Shown: in pieces, positions 1-9,293 of the stretch
How positions within the stretch are numbered: position 1 is the stretch's first letter
How the letters are laid out: each line of letters begins with the position of its first letter
Source: a virus
DNA: 64,000 bases
IMG/VR virus record: IMGVR_UViG_3300028829_006090
Coordinates: 62,001-126,000 of that record
Direction: 5' to 3' (one strand)
Notes under the pieces: model-generated
What the model was told of the DNA's origin: nothing
The model's database searches: none
Seen by the model: the letters and a program-made list of their open reading frames with translations, nothing else
Position numbers and translations under genes: made by a program

Positions 1-39
1 TGGATAATCCTGCTGGGCAGATACGTGGCGCGTGCTCAT
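1..39 (-). CDS. Start of a truncated gene (first 13 codons)
   Basis: An ATG at 39-37 overlaps the TGA of the preceding gene in an ATGA arrangement, and the frame stays open to the window edge. The visible N-terminus reads MSTRHVSAQQDYP. The rest lies outside the window. By position it should be another tail-tip or fibre gene, but 13 residues do not allow a family call. Confidence 0.55.
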   Translation of the reverse strand, partial: MSTRHVSAQQDYP

Positions 40-749
40 ACTGTGTCGTCCTTAGCTTGCGTGAACTTGAGAGATCCTTCCTCTACCGATATACGTAAAT
101 TGGCTCTAGGATGATTCTCCAGCCATATAGAGGAGTTGGATACTCCGTTTATGCTTCTAACCGGGATCGCATCCGACACAGCAGGGTCAGTTCCTAATAC
201 ATCAAGCCGCAGGCTGCCGGCCTCTGTAAGGGCGAATCGGCAGCCGGTTCGCGCTACTACTCGGACGTCTCCGTATATGGCCCGGCCGTTGGCAACAACG
301 TATCGTACATACGGAGCCTTGCTGACATGGCACAGATCTACCAGAAATACGGCCACCTTGCTGAACACTCGGACTACTGTACCTGTGACTGATCCTATAA
401 ATCGGGCAACTCCTTCTGGATTAAAAAGTAGGTGACCTACTGGGATACCTACAGAATTTTGTACCTCGACGTCTGTAGTATCGTAGTCTATAACACATGT
501 TCCGATCTCCTGACCTCCGTCATCGGATATATGCATCCGCACCTGTGGCCGGTCCCCGTGTGTGCCGTCTACCTTCGAGACCTTAAGAGGCAGGGAAAAG
601 TCTCCCTTCAGATAGAACGCCGCATCTATGAGAAGATCCGTGCCTATATCGACGGCGCCGTCCCGCAGGAGGGAATTCTCGTCGAACGGATAGCTGTGCT
701 TGACTACCTCGTCCCTAAAGTTTTGATTGGTGATCGCGTATGCCGGCAT
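36..749 (-). CDS. Tail-tip/fibre-region protein, paralogue A
   Basis: A 237-residue protein with no recognised enzyme motif. Its start follows GGAGGACGTCTAG and directly abuts the stop of the gene before it (TAGATG), which suggests translational coupling. The N-terminal third has the pattern SYPFDENSLLRDG and then a beta-rich stretch. Comparable tyrosine-proline-aspartate starts occur in the genes at 750-1661 and 2897-3877. Near its C-terminus it has RSINGVSNSS, which resembles RTINGMLPDP in the 2897-3877 protein. I infer a set of duplicated adhesin or tip components at the distal end of the tail operon. The function is inferred from position only. Confidence 0.6.
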   Translation of the reverse strand: MPAYAITNQNFRDEVVKHSYPFDENSLLRDGAVDIGTDLLIDAAFYLKGDFSLPLKVSKVDGTHGDRPQVRMHISDDGGQEIGTCVIDYDTTDVEVQNSVGIPVGHLLFNPEGVARFIGSVTGTVVRVFSKVAVFLVDLCHVSKAPYVRYVVANGRAIYGDVRVVARTGCRFALTEAGSLRLDVLGTDPAVSDAIPVRSINGVSNSSIWLENHPRANLRISVEEGSLKFTQAKDDTV

Positions 750-1661
750 CTAGACGTCCTCCGGAACTGTATATAGGGATCCTATGGCCCTACCTGCAGT
801 GATGTCGATTAGCGGGATATTCACAATGTCGGTAGGCCCTACGAAATAGTCTTCCTCGATCTCTATAGGTACGGTAGAAGAGGAGGTAACCGGCGCACAG
901 TCGTCGCCTTCCTCATATGTCCTGGGCTGGAAGACGTCTAGAGGAAGTTCCTCATAATCTCCCCCACCCTCGTCCCCTCTTGGAATGATAAGCTCTCCGA
1001 AGTCTCCGCAATCCTGTACCTTGCCAACTATGTCTATGTCTATATTGCCTAGTTCATCCGGCGTAGCTCCGCCTACAGAGAATATGTATCTCTCCGTATC
1101 TGCGACAGCGCCTCCTGTCTGTCCGGACTTCAAGGCAATTAGCTGATCTTGGCTGAGGACCTCGTCCGCTCTATCTAGATATACCGTATCCCCTTCGACT
1201 GTTACCGACAGGAAGTCCGTATTGCTGGCAAACTGCAAAACGTCTGCCAGGTCCTGGTCGAAGGAGTTAGTAGTTAGTTGGATAGGTATGCCGGACTGCT
1301 TCAGAGATACAATGGTCTCTGGGTCCAAGTCTATCTCCACATCCCCTATATAGAACGCGTCGCGAACTCCGGACCCTAGCACTACCCAGCCTGTCCCTAC
1401 TACTTCCATCTCCATCGGATATACTCGTGCAGGCTCGGCCGCCACCTGCATGAGATGAGCAATCGGCAGGCCTGAGGTACGGTCCTCTATGGCGATAAAT
1501 ACAAAGCTCGACGTCACCCGCACGCACACTACTACTGGGTCGTATGCTTCGGGAACATTGAGAGACAGGTCCAGGAGGATGTCGTTGGGGACACCTAGTT
1601 CGTGGAAGTCGCTGAGCGGATACTTTATGTCCGCGTTATTGGAGTAGAGTAGGGGAGTCAT
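750..1661 (-). CDS. Tail-tip/fibre-region protein, paralogue B
   Basis: A 303-residue, acidic, beta-rich protein. Its ATG overlaps the preceding stop (ATGA at 1661-1658). The N-terminus has IKYPLSDFHELGVP, matching the tyrosine-proline-aspartate pattern of its neighbours, followed by a segment rich in V, F and I. In the middle, FSVGGATPDELGNIDIDI resembles the N-(I/F)-N-I-x-G segments of paralogues A and C. The C-terminal 70 residues are rich in E, D and P. Placement after baseplate genes suggests a structural protein of the tail tip or fibre. No enzymatic motif is visible. Confidence 0.6.
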   Translation of the reverse strand: MTPLLYSNNADIKYPLSDFHELGVPNDILLDLSLNVPEAYDPVVVCVRVTSSFVFIAIEDRTSGLPIAHLMQVAAEPARVYPMEMEVVGTGWVVLGSGVRDAFYIGDVEIDLDPETIVSLKQSGIPIQLTTNSFDQDLADVLQFASNTDFLSVTVEGDTVYLDRADEVLSQDQLIALKSGQTGGAVADTERYIFSVGGATPDELGNIDIDIVGKVQDCGDFGELIIPRGDEGGGDYEELPLDVFQPRTYEEGDDCAPVTSSSTVPIEIEEDYFVGPTDIVNIPLIDITAGRAIGSLYTVPEDV

Positions 1662-2893
1662 GCGGAGGATGCCGGTTCTGGGGGACGGAAGTAGACAGCA
1701 GTGTCTCGGGATACAGGATTATCCGGCCCAGCAGGTCCGAGATGCGTATGAGATACGGTAAGGTCTATATCTACCCGGTATGAGTAGATAGGATCGTTTG
1801 TCAAGAGCGTTCCCAGCAATACGACCGCGAAGTCTGCATACATCTCCGCTCCTGTAGTGATATCTCCTCCCGATATCATCTCTACCTGAACTTGGCTTGC
1901 GCTCGGGAAGGTAACTCCGAGACCTCCGATATCTGCAGAGCACCGCTCTTGCCGGACGAGCGGTATGACGTCTGTGATGGAGTCGGAAATGCCGGCCCAG
2001 CTAGACACATTGCCGCCGCTATCGATCTTCTTGAAGGATAGCAGGAACTGGAAGGTAACGCCGTTCACTCCGTCCCCTATATCTCGGTCAGATATGTTGC
2101 GGTAGAGTCCTGCGACCACTACGGATTGTCCGTATGCCTGCGCGGACAGCTTAACTGTAGAGTTGTGGACTAGGTAGTCCCAGTACTTACGGGAGGACAT
2201 AAACTGCTGAAGTGTCCCTGTTGCAGCCTCCCGAACTCCTCCGTCCGGATGGGCAGGAATGCTCCCGGAGTCCGTCGAGTTGTCGTAGCTGAGGGAGAAG
2301 ACATAGTCGTAGAAGGCCTCTATTCGATTGAGGTACTCTTCTAGTCGATAGTATTGCGGGCAGTCCAGGCACGGCGCACACGCGTCTGTGTACACTAGCT
2401 CCGCGCCTGTTAGCATAGAGGTAGATGACGCACCATACTCGGGTATCACGTACCGGCCGTCCTGGGGGTACCCAGCACCTAGGTCGGATTCGAACTCTCC
2501 GGCCGCCACACAGGCGTCCCCTGTTAGGAACACTGCCCCGGATATATCTTCAGCATATGTCTGATTTACAGATGTCGTGAAGATGGACCGGTCTGAAAAT
2601 ACCCACGCTCTGCGGCGTACGTCCAGCTCCTCTCCAGATGAGATCTCGCCTTCTCCAATGTATGCCAGTGCGTTGAACTTCTGCCTATAGTACGGATCCT
2701 CTCCTCCGGCATCCGGGTCCAGCTCCAGGAGGATGTCCTCGTCGTCGAGCTCTGTATTGAACGAGACATTAGCTCCAGCTACTAACGATACGCCCCCGTC
2801 CTGGACTATGTCGATACTTCCGTCAGCGTGCTCTACGCATAAGCTAACCAGCCTGCGCAGGGACGCATCTGTGTCGTCGCAGTTTGAGGACAT
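1658..2893 (-). CDS. Large tail-tip/fibre-region protein with a cysteine cluster
   Basis: A 411-residue protein; GGAGG lies 8 bases before the ATG. It opens with a beta-rich segment (GGVSLVAGANVSFN) like the middle of the 2897-3877 product (KEGANVSLDVDT). A central cysteine cluster, DACAPCLDC, is followed by a helical stretch ending in RIEAFYDYVFSL. The 2897-3877 product ends with an analogous cysteine cluster plus LKAFYDSTSSA. The two genes therefore look like partly overlapping derivatives of one larger ancestor. The C-terminal half is beta-rich and contains a THLGP segment. Probably a structural adhesin or tip protein; a precise role cannot be assigned. Confidence 0.6.
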   Translation of the reverse strand: MSSNCDDTDASLRRLVSLCVEHADGSIDIVQDGGVSLVAGANVSFNTELDDEDILLELDPDAGGEDPYYRQKFNALAYIGEGEISSGEELDVRRRAWVFSDRSIFTTSVNQTYAEDISGAVFLTGDACVAAGEFESDLGAGYPQDGRYVIPEYGASSTSMLTGAELVYTDACAPCLDCPQYYRLEEYLNRIEAFYDYVFSLSYDNSTDSGSIPAHPDGGVREAATGTLQQFMSSRKYWDYLVHNSTVKLSAQAYGQSVVVAGLYRNISDRDIGDGVNGVTFQFLLSFKKIDSGGNVSSWAGISDSITDVIPLVRQERCSADIGGLGVTFPSASQVQVEMISGGDITTGAEMYADFAVVLLGTLLTNDPIYSYRVDIDLTVSHTHLGPAGPDNPVSRDTAVYFRPPEPASSA

Positions 2894-2896
2894 GTA

Positions 2897-3877
2897 CTAG
2901 ACCTCCGAACCGAGTACAAGCAGCTTATTCTGTATGCTGGAGATAGCCGAACTGGTAGAGTCGTAGAACGCTTTGAGCGTGGCGTATCGCTGGTTAAGGT
3001 TAGCGATGGATGCTAAGATATTGTCTATGTTAGTGTCCTCATCGCAACAAGGTCTGGCACATGGATTAGAGATGACCACCGAGTGGCTGCCCTCCGCCTC
3101 TATGGCGGTACAGTCTCCTCCTAGGATGTTAAAATTCCTATTCGGATCCGGCAGCATGCCGTTTATCGTGCGGATAGGTCTGCCGTACAGGTCGGTGAGT
3201 GCCGCTAGTACGTCCTCGTCGTTAGATAGCTGTAGGGTGGAGCCGGCGTTTAGGGAGGCAGATACTGTGACAACCGTCTCGGTGTCCCCTCCGTCTAATG
3301 TCCGGGTATCTACGTCCAACGATACATTGGCCCCTTCCTTTAGCTTCACGTTGCCTGTGTATAGTCGGTTGTTTATCGATATGTACTGGACATTTAGAAG
3401 GCCCTTGGACACACGGGTCTGCAGTATCTTGGTGGACTTATCCGTCGTACTCTGGTCGAAGCTCCACGATCCGAGACTACGGACAGTGTCGACACACTCT
3501 CCTATAGTGATCTGCCCTGTCATGTAGTAGAGCGGGGAGAGCGCGCCTCCCCCTGTATACTCGTAAGGCGTGAAGTCATACGTGGAATGAGGATCTGCGG
3601 ATGTGTCGATGCTGCGGAATACCCCTAGAGGGGATGTGATAAGCGCGTCATCATATCCTACCTCTATGTCGATGAAGTTTTTACGTACAACGACTCTCTC
3701 GATATAGAACTGACTCTTGTCCACCTCCGGAAGGCACGGCACACATAGGAATATGTCTGAGATAAGTGAACTCGGCATCGTAAACGACCCAGTAGCGTCC
3801 ACTGCCCCGTTATCGTCTTCTATGGGGTAGGAGCGATGCAGGTTCTCGTCCAAGAATTCTAGTAAAATAGCAGACAT
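2897..3877 (-). CDS. Tail-tip/fibre-region protein, paralogue C
   Basis: A 326-residue protein with a GAGGAG ribosome site before ATG 3877. The N-terminus (HRSYPIEDDNG) shows the same tyrosine-proline-aspartate motif as the genes at 36-749 and 750-1661. A beta-rich middle contains RTINGMLPDP. Near the C-terminus NPCARPCCDED precedes a predicted coiled coil of about 50 residues. The full domain order (N-terminal module, beta region, cysteine cluster, helix) suggests it is the most complete member of the paralogue group. Structural role inferred from its place in the tail operon. Confidence 0.6.
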   Translation of the reverse strand: MSAILLEFLDENLHRSYPIEDDNGAVDATGSFTMPSSLISDIFLCVPCLPEVDKSQFYIERVVVRKNFIDIEVGYDDALITSPLGVFRSIDTSADPHSTYDFTPYEYTGGGALSPLYYMTGQITIGECVDTVRSLGSWSFDQSTTDKSTKILQTRVSKGLLNVQYISINNRLYTGNVKLKEGANVSLDVDTRTLDGGDTETVVTVSASLNAGSTLQLSNDEDVLAALTDLYGRPIRTINGMLPDPNRNFNILGGDCTAIEAEGSHSVVISNPCARPCCDEDTNIDNILASIANLNQRYATLKAFYDSTSSAISSIQNKLLVLGSEV

Positions 3878-3891
3878 ATTCTATTTCTCCT

Positions 3892-5511
3892 CTAGGTAAG
3901 GAAGAGTCGGATGCCTGTGTTAAGCAATCGGTAGGCAGGGTCTGGAGTAGCTGCGGCTAGTGAATAGGACACCGCTCCACGGCTATACCCGGTAAGGTCG
4001 TACGATCCCGCGCTCTCGACATAGTAGACATCTGTGCTGCTAATAGATGACGGGAATGCCGGGAACGTATCGGCTGCCTCTGCAGTAGGTGTTACACCCG
4101 CTACGTCCGGAGTAGGTAACAGAGATACAGAGATATCTGGTGGAGTCTGACTGGCGCCGGGTGCCAGGAATTGCGCGAACACCTTCATAGAGTAGGACAC
4201 ATCTCCCAGATTCGGAAGGACTACGCGATACGAGGCCGACGAAGTACGATTAGAGGGAAACAGCGTAAGTACTTGTACGCCTTCTACCGTAGTGATAGAG
4301 TTATTGAGATTCTGCGTATCGGCTTGGAGCATGAGGTCGTTGAACAGCTCTACCTCTACCGTGACGTCGCCCACTCCGTCGCCTTGAGGAGACGACCGGG
4401 TAAGGCCTATCCCCACACTGACCGAAGACACTACTGGCCCTCGCTTCTGCACGTGGTCCGCTATCTCTTTGACAACGATGTGTCCCTCAGTATCTGAGGC
4501 CTCCTCCATCTCCAGGATAGTGAGAGATACGAGTCCGTTACTCTCCGCAACTGACAGAGCATTGGGGGAGAGGCTCCGGAGGGCGGTGATGATTGAGATG
4601 CCGTGGGAGTCGGCAGATGTGACTACCATCTCGATATCGCACTCAGGAGCGGCAAAGTCGTTCCACCATATCCCGTTCTCGTCTAGTACGACGGAAGTCT
4701 CGTCTACATGTAGGCCGCCGAGGTCGCAGGCAGCAGTACTAGATCCCTCGGCCGTGTCTGCGTGGTACAGGTAGACAAAGCTGGGATCCCCTACAGTAGG
4801 GAGTAAAGCATCTCCGACGTTCTGCTCGATAGAGCTGGTGGCTGTAAGGTCGTAGCCGTACTGAGCGCCATCTGGAACAAGGGATGCGTCGAAAGAGCCG
4901 GCCGCATCCCAGTCGTCCGTCCGTAGTCGGTAGCTCCTATGCGTATGTGTGATAGGCTCGTGCTGCGGGGGAAATACCCGTATTACGCCGCCGTCCGAGG
5001 CGTATAGGGTACGTACGCGCATCGCAGGAGGATCGAGCTCCACCGTTCCAGGAGAGGTCATCGACAGATAGTAGGTACCGGCGGATGGACTAGCTGTTCC
5101 GAATAGGTTAGTAGTGGCGGAAGTATCCAGAACGGCAAAGCCGTTAATGAGGATATCACCCACTCTATCCGCAGACTTAGCCGTAACTACCCCGACATAG
5201 ATGGCAGAATCTGCGGGGTACAGTTCTGTGCCGCCCTCGGATAGAGATCTCCACTGGGCCGTAGCCTTATCGTGTACGAGTGCGTCGGGGTCGTAGTAGA
5301 CCACTGTGCCCGTTGATATGCTTTCCGCAAGAGGGGCGTCCCGGAAGACAAGCTGCTCTCCCGCTTCGATAGCATCGACAATGCGCTTAAGAGATGCAGT
5401 CCTATCGGCTAAGACTTGGGTAGGTGCGTTGGTGATGGCGGCGTTTACCGGATCTCCGTCGCTAACAAAAGGAACGCTCTGCGTCCAGATAGATTCGTCT
5501 GTAGGGGGCAT
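3892..5511 (-). CDS. Large beta-rich tail/baseplate-associated protein
   Basis: A 539-residue protein starting MPPTDESIW after GAGGAACCACC. The first 80 residues contain a helix (ASLKRIVDAIEAGEQ) and then long beta-type sequence rich in T, S, V and D with few charged clusters, typical of fibre or adhesin shafts. A histidine-rich patch (EPITHTHRSYR) occurs near residue 190. No transmembrane segment or enzyme signature is seen. It sits between a short tail protein and the tip paralogues, so a fibre or baseplate-peripheral protein is the best guess. Family not recognised. Confidence 0.6.
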   Translation of the reverse strand: MPPTDESIWTQSVPFVSDGDPVNAAITNAPTQVLADRTASLKRIVDAIEAGEQLVFRDAPLAESISTGTVVYYDPDALVHDKATAQWRSLSEGGTELYPADSAIYVGVVTAKSADRVGDILINGFAVLDTSATTNLFGTASPSAGTYYLSMTSPGTVELDPPAMRVRTLYASDGGVIRVFPPQHEPITHTHRSYRLRTDDWDAAGSFDASLVPDGAQYGYDLTATSSIEQNVGDALLPTVGDPSFVYLYHADTAEGSSTAACDLGGLHVDETSVVLDENGIWWNDFAAPECDIEMVVTSADSHGISIITALRSLSPNALSVAESNGLVSLTILEMEEASDTEGHIVVKEIADHVQKRGPVVSSVSVGIGLTRSSPQGDGVGDVTVEVELFNDLMLQADTQNLNNSITTVEGVQVLTLFPSNRTSSASYRVVLPNLGDVSYSMKVFAQFLAPGASQTPPDISVSLLPTPDVAGVTPTAEAADTFPAFPSSISSTDVYYVESAGSYDLTGYSRGAVSYSLAAATPDPAYRLLNTGIRLFLT

Positions 5512-5521
5512 GGTGGTTCCT

Positions 5522-6091
5522 CTATAGGTTGAAGTAGATGCCCCATCGGATGCCGATCTGGGCGCCCGCGATCTTCGTAAAATGCGAAGGGCCTATATCG
5601 TTAAACGAGACGGAGGAAAATAGGATGTCTTGTTGGTAGTCGTCCGGATCGAGATAGGCGAGAGCAGCTCCGTAGAACTGCGACGTACCGTCCGTTAGGA
5701 TATTGCCGGCGCCGGCCAGAAGGCCTGTCCCTGTAGTGATGGCTACGAAGGTCACCTTATTGTTGTTGAAGGCCGCGTCTGTGGTGGAGTAAGAGGGCTG
5801 AGCTAGAGTGGCTGCCCGGTCAAAGTTACGTGTGCCTCCCCCGTCGCTGTGGTAGAAGGACGCAGTTCTCTGTACCGGTGGAGTAACGTCCGTGTACGGG
5901 CTGCCGTCATTATCGTAGGCGAAGTACATTCCGTTAACGGATAGCTTTCCGCCTAGGGCCTTAGCCAGCAGGTCCATGCCTGAATTAACGATGACGTTCT
6001 TCTTGCGTGCAAGGACGTGGTCCTGCCCGTCGCGTCGGGCGAAGAGTTCGATCTCGCCGACCGCCCCTTTATATGTCTCTAGCATATCCAT
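5522..6091 (-). CDS. Small tail-fibre-like structural protein
   Basis: A 189-residue protein with GAGGAT before the start; ATGs at 6091 and 6085 are both possible. The N-terminus is helix-forming (GAVGEIELFARRDGQDHVLA), then NVIVNSGMDLLAKALGG, a phrase often seen in phage tail-fibre or tail-tip proteins that start with an asparagine-serine-glycine turn. The remainder is beta-rich with aromatic residues. A half copy of the regulatory palindrome (TAGAATAC, 6096-6103) lies between its ribosome site and the start, over the preceding stop codon. Exact role unknown. Confidence 0.58.
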   Translation of the reverse strand: MDMLETYKGAVGEIELFARRDGQDHVLARKKNVIVNSGMDLLAKALGGKLSVNGMYFAYDNDGSPYTDVTPPVQRTASFYHSDGGGTRNFDRAATLAQPSYSTTDAAFNNNKVTFVAITTGTGLLAGAGNILTDGTSQFYGAALAYLDPDDYQQDILFSSVSFNDIGPSHFTKIAGAQIGIRWGIYFNL

Positions 6092-6100
6092 AATAGTATT

Positions 6101-6625
6101 CTATCCTCGTAAAATAGGTGAGTATATGAGTGTCTCGGCGACTTGGTCGTGCAGCTCGTCTGGGAGCTCTGGAGCGTAGAACACATCGACACTTTCGTCT
6201 CCGCTACTTAGGGTCAAGCCTTCTTCTATCTCCCTACGTTCTACTAACACAAAGAAGCAGCTACCTGCCGGCACTGTTCGTCGGAGTACAGACAATAGCT
6301 GGGCGACCAGGGTGCTGTCAAGCAGATCTACCGCTATTTTCAAGAACACGGCATTGTTCCGGAAGTACGCCTCTCGGATTTCTTCAAACGGTATAATAGT
6401 GTCTGGGATCTTGCCGTACTTCTCCGACAGCATGTCGAAAAACGGCAATGTGCTCCCGTTGCCTGTGTTTATATCGAGGAAGAACTTATCGACGTTCGCC
6501 TCGGATCCGCCGACGAAGAAGGTGTATATGTCCTCAGGCACGGAGGCCATCAAAGCCTTAGCTTCCTCTTCAGTCTCGACGTACCCGATTATCAGGCCGG
6601 AGCTGTTTATAATTTTATATCCCAT
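6101..6625 (-). CDS. Hypothetical tail-region protein
   Basis: A 174-residue soluble protein with GAGGATCCT directly before ATG 6625. The N-terminus reads MGYKIINSSGLIIGYVET, a beta-hairpin-like start. The middle is alpha/beta with mixed charge and no cysteine pairs. It lies just downstream of the baseplate J-like and wedge genes and upstream of fibre-like genes, so it could be a baseplate accessory or fibre-attachment protein. I do not recognise a family. Confidence 0.55.
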   Translation of the reverse strand: MGYKIINSSGLIIGYVETEEEAKALMASVPEDIYTFFVGGSEANVDKFFLDINTGNGSTLPFFDMLSEKYGKIPDTIIPFEEIREAYFRNNAVFLKIAVDLLDSTLVAQLLSVLRRTVPAGSCFFVLVERREIEEGLTLSSGDESVDVFYAPELPDELHDQVAETLIYSPILRG

Positions 6626-6691
6626 AGGATCCTCGGTATCTGCTTAGGCGCGCTGCCTAATCTACACACGTAGCGCAACTATCAAACTACT

Positions 6692-7720
6692 TTACGCCTG
6701 TATCGTATACCACCCGGGATGAGTATTCCGCTCAACCGGGACCCGACTGTTTACGAACAAGAGGCTTCCGGGAATCCCTGGGAGGAATCCCCTGTCGAGG
6801 GCGAGTCCTTCGAAATCTTCGAACGGCACACGGTCGCTCCCGGCATTGACGCTAAACGTATCGAAGATGAGATCTCCCTCGGAGAGGCTGCTTCCTACAG
6901 CGGCCGTAGTAACTGCAGAGACTGGTGCGGTATAGACCGCATTGTCTGTCTGTACGCAGAGGCGATCGCCTTCCTCGAATACATCGACTACTTCGCCGGA
7001 ACTGTGCACGTAGTCCGTATCGGACAGTACACCGAGCAAGCGCTTTATATTCCGAGCTGTGGCTCCGTCTACTCGGAGGTCCCATGCCACATGCACGGCG
7101 TCCGTAGATCTACTCTCTGCCCTAGCGTATATGCCCGCCATTGTGCCGAAGAACGAGCACAGGGCGTTGATGTCCTCTCGTACCTGAAAGCCCCATAGTA
7201 AGAAGTCCCTAAGAGTGGAGCCGTCCGCTGCAGAGCGCGGGCGAATAGATATCCCTGCCAGCTGCAATGGATCTTCGAAGAACGTGATACTATCATCCGA
7301 TACGTTGAAATCCTCCCCGGCCGTCAAAATCGTCCCGGGTGCCTGTATCCCTACTGATAGAAACTTAGGCGAAAATCCCTTATCTATAGGGAAGGTGCGA
7401 TTCTCCGTAGATAGGGTGTTCTCCCCGTATAGCGCGCCCGTGCCGCCGTAGGTGAGTCCCTCGTCTCCGTAAGTGTGTGCCGTAGTGTCTTCATCTGCCT
7501 CGCTGAATAGGAAGATCCGTGCATCTGTGTCCACGGTATCTGGTATTTCATACCTACTGAGGTAGCTGCCCATGCTATTGGCCGCCTTGTTCAGCCCGTC
7601 CAGGGGAACAGCAAAGGAGGTAGCGTAGCTGTCGACAAAGTCGGAGTCTAGGAATACCTGAGTCCAGAAATGTCCTAGCAGACGTATTGTCTCCTCTCTG
7701 GAGCGAGTCAGTGCGCTCAT
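6692..7720 (-). CDS. Baseplate wedge-like protein (probable P2 I / gp7-type position)
   Basis: A 342-residue protein whose ATG 7720 sits two bases after the stop of the baseplate J-like gene. The N-terminus is helical (REETIRLLGHFWTQVFLDSD) and resembles the leading helix of phage tail proteins that follow gpJ-type genes. The rest is beta-rich. Gene order gp25-like, J-like, then this gene matches the conserved wedge cassette of contractile tails, so a wedge component that contacts fibres is likely. The family call rests on gene order more than on sequence. Confidence 0.55.
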   Translation of the reverse strand: MSALTRSREETIRLLGHFWTQVFLDSDFVDSYATSFAVPLDGLNKAANSMGSYLSRYEIPDTVDTDARIFLFSEADEDTTAHTYGDEGLTYGGTGALYGENTLSTENRTFPIDKGFSPKFLSVGIQAPGTILTAGEDFNVSDDSITFFEDPLQLAGISIRPRSAADGSTLRDFLLWGFQVREDINALCSFFGTMAGIYARAESRSTDAVHVAWDLRVDGATARNIKRLLGVLSDTDYVHSSGEVVDVFEEGDRLCVQTDNAVYTAPVSAVTTAAVGSSLSEGDLIFDTFSVNAGSDRVPFEDFEGLALDRGFLPGIPGSLLFVNSRVPVERNTHPGWYTIQA

Positions 7721-7721
7721 C

Positions 7722-9293
7722 CTAGGACCCCTCGGACACAGCGATGTTTACATCAGACGGGAAGCAGAAGAACTGGCAGTTCTCGAAGGATATTCCGGTA
7801 TCCGTGGGAGGCTTTACGTAGTTCTGGCTGCTTGTGTACGCCGTACTGCCGTCTGGGAGATACAAGGTGGCCCGAAGGTTAATCGGCATCCTCACGGTCC
7901 CCTCAGGAGACAGTCTCTGACATGCGCTCGCCAAATCTGACGTGTACAGCGCCTCGATTCCAATTGGCTTTCCGTTGATAACATCAGCCACAGCTTGTTG
8001 GAACTCGGCAGCCTCTGGAACGATAACTCCGGATCTGTGGGATATGTCGATGTCGGCCTCTATAACTATAGGGATCACCGCCTTTACCACGTGATCGAAC
8101 ACCATGCTCCGGACGCCCTCGCCGTTTAGGAAGTCCTGTGTCTCGGAGACTCCCGGCATGTACAGAACTCGCGCAGTGAAGATAGCCTCAGTAGCGCTGG
8201 GATCTCCGATGTCTGCCTCGAATGCTACTGTCAGTGTCTGGTACTTGCTATATCGAGCCTGGGCTGCCGATTCGACTAGCGGCCAGCCTCCGGTAGCGGA
8301 GTAGCCGACCGTGCTCTGTAGGCCGGCGTTGATGAGCTGGTTGTCGTAGGTAATCTGAGTAACCGCGTACGCTCCCGCAAAGGAGGCGGCAGGTACTTCC
8401 AGTTCCCACGAACCGTCGTCTTGTTTGTGCGCTGTGATTGGGGCATCCTGCGCGACCGGCACTACTGCGGTCCGGATATAGGCATCTACGCGTCCGCCGG
8501 AGCTTATTCCTCCGTTATTGACCGAGTCCCGGGTCTGCAAGGCATCTCCCATTCCGAATACTCTAGCGTCCTGTACGATAAGGTCCTCGTTGCTGACTAG
8601 GAACTGCTGGATGTTATCCTTGCCTGTAAGGACCTTCGCATTCACACCTAGGCGAGCCCTATCTAGCAGCTGAGCGTTTGTCTCCTCGGCAGAGCCTCCT
8701 GTAAAGGTGGATCCTATCTCGACGGACGAGACATTAGAGTCGGAGACGTCGGACGTACAAGGGAGGCCGGCCGACAGTGTTGACGTTAGAGGCTCTACCG
8801 TGCTGGCTTGGATGGAGAACACCTTACGGCCGCCACCTAGATCGACGAACGGCACGTACGTTACAGTATCTGTGTCCTCGTACACCGTGGTTCCCGCCAC
8901 ACCGACATACGACTTCAATGGTCTGATAGAGACGCCGCTACATATAAATGAAGCTGAGGCCGGGATGTAGATGTTGTTGTTCCCGTTAGTGTAGATGTTG
9001 AGGGATCCCGAGGCGGACGATCCCTCCTTCCGGGTGACATTGTAGTTAGACAGGAGGTTATCCACTAACTCGTCGTCCGGGGAGTCTGAGTTAAGGACCT
9101 GTGCTAGGGAGTAGTTGTCCCGCACGGTCTCTAGGTCTACGTCCTGCTTTGCAAAGTAATAGGACGCAGGCTTGATCAGCAGCTCGAACAACACAGTGCC
9201 GGTAGACACGTCTATTGTCGGATAGGTCTCCGTTAGTAGCTGCTGGAGCTCTGTTGCTATTCTATCCTGCTTCTCTGAGAAAGACTCATCCAT
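7722..9293 (-). CDS. Baseplate J-like wedge protein
   Basis: A 523-residue protein. The helical N-terminus (TELQQLLTETYPTIDVS, then TVLFELLIKPASYYFAKQ) is followed by a beta-rich middle with GSLNIYTNGNNNIYIPAS, the pattern typical of the phage Mu/P2 gpJ and T4 gp6 family, in which an early helical domain precedes a beta domain carrying asparagine- and glycine-rich turns. The C-terminal third (VIEADIDISHRSG, then QQAVADVINGKPIG) also fits this family. It would form the wedge ring of the baseplate. It overlaps the gp25-like gene by 8 bases. Confidence 0.78.
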   Translation of the reverse strand: MDESFSEKQDRIATELQQLLTETYPTIDVSTGTVLFELLIKPASYYFAKQDVDLETVRDNYSLAQVLNSDSPDDELVDNLLSNYNVTRKEGSSASGSLNIYTNGNNNIYIPASASFICSGVSIRPLKSYVGVAGTTVYEDTDTVTYVPFVDLGGGRKVFSIQASTVEPLTSTLSAGLPCTSDVSDSNVSSVEIGSTFTGGSAEETNAQLLDRARLGVNAKVLTGKDNIQQFLVSNEDLIVQDARVFGMGDALQTRDSVNNGGISSGGRVDAYIRTAVVPVAQDAPITAHKQDDGSWELEVPAASFAGAYAVTQITYDNQLINAGLQSTVGYSATGGWPLVESAAQARYSKYQTLTVAFEADIGDPSATEAIFTARVLYMPGVSETQDFLNGEGVRSMVFDHVVKAVIPIVIEADIDISHRSGVIVPEAAEFQQAVADVINGKPIGIEALYTSDLASACQRLSPEGTVRMPINLRATLYLPDGSTAYTSSQNYVKPPTDTGISFENCQFFCFPSDVNIAVSEGS

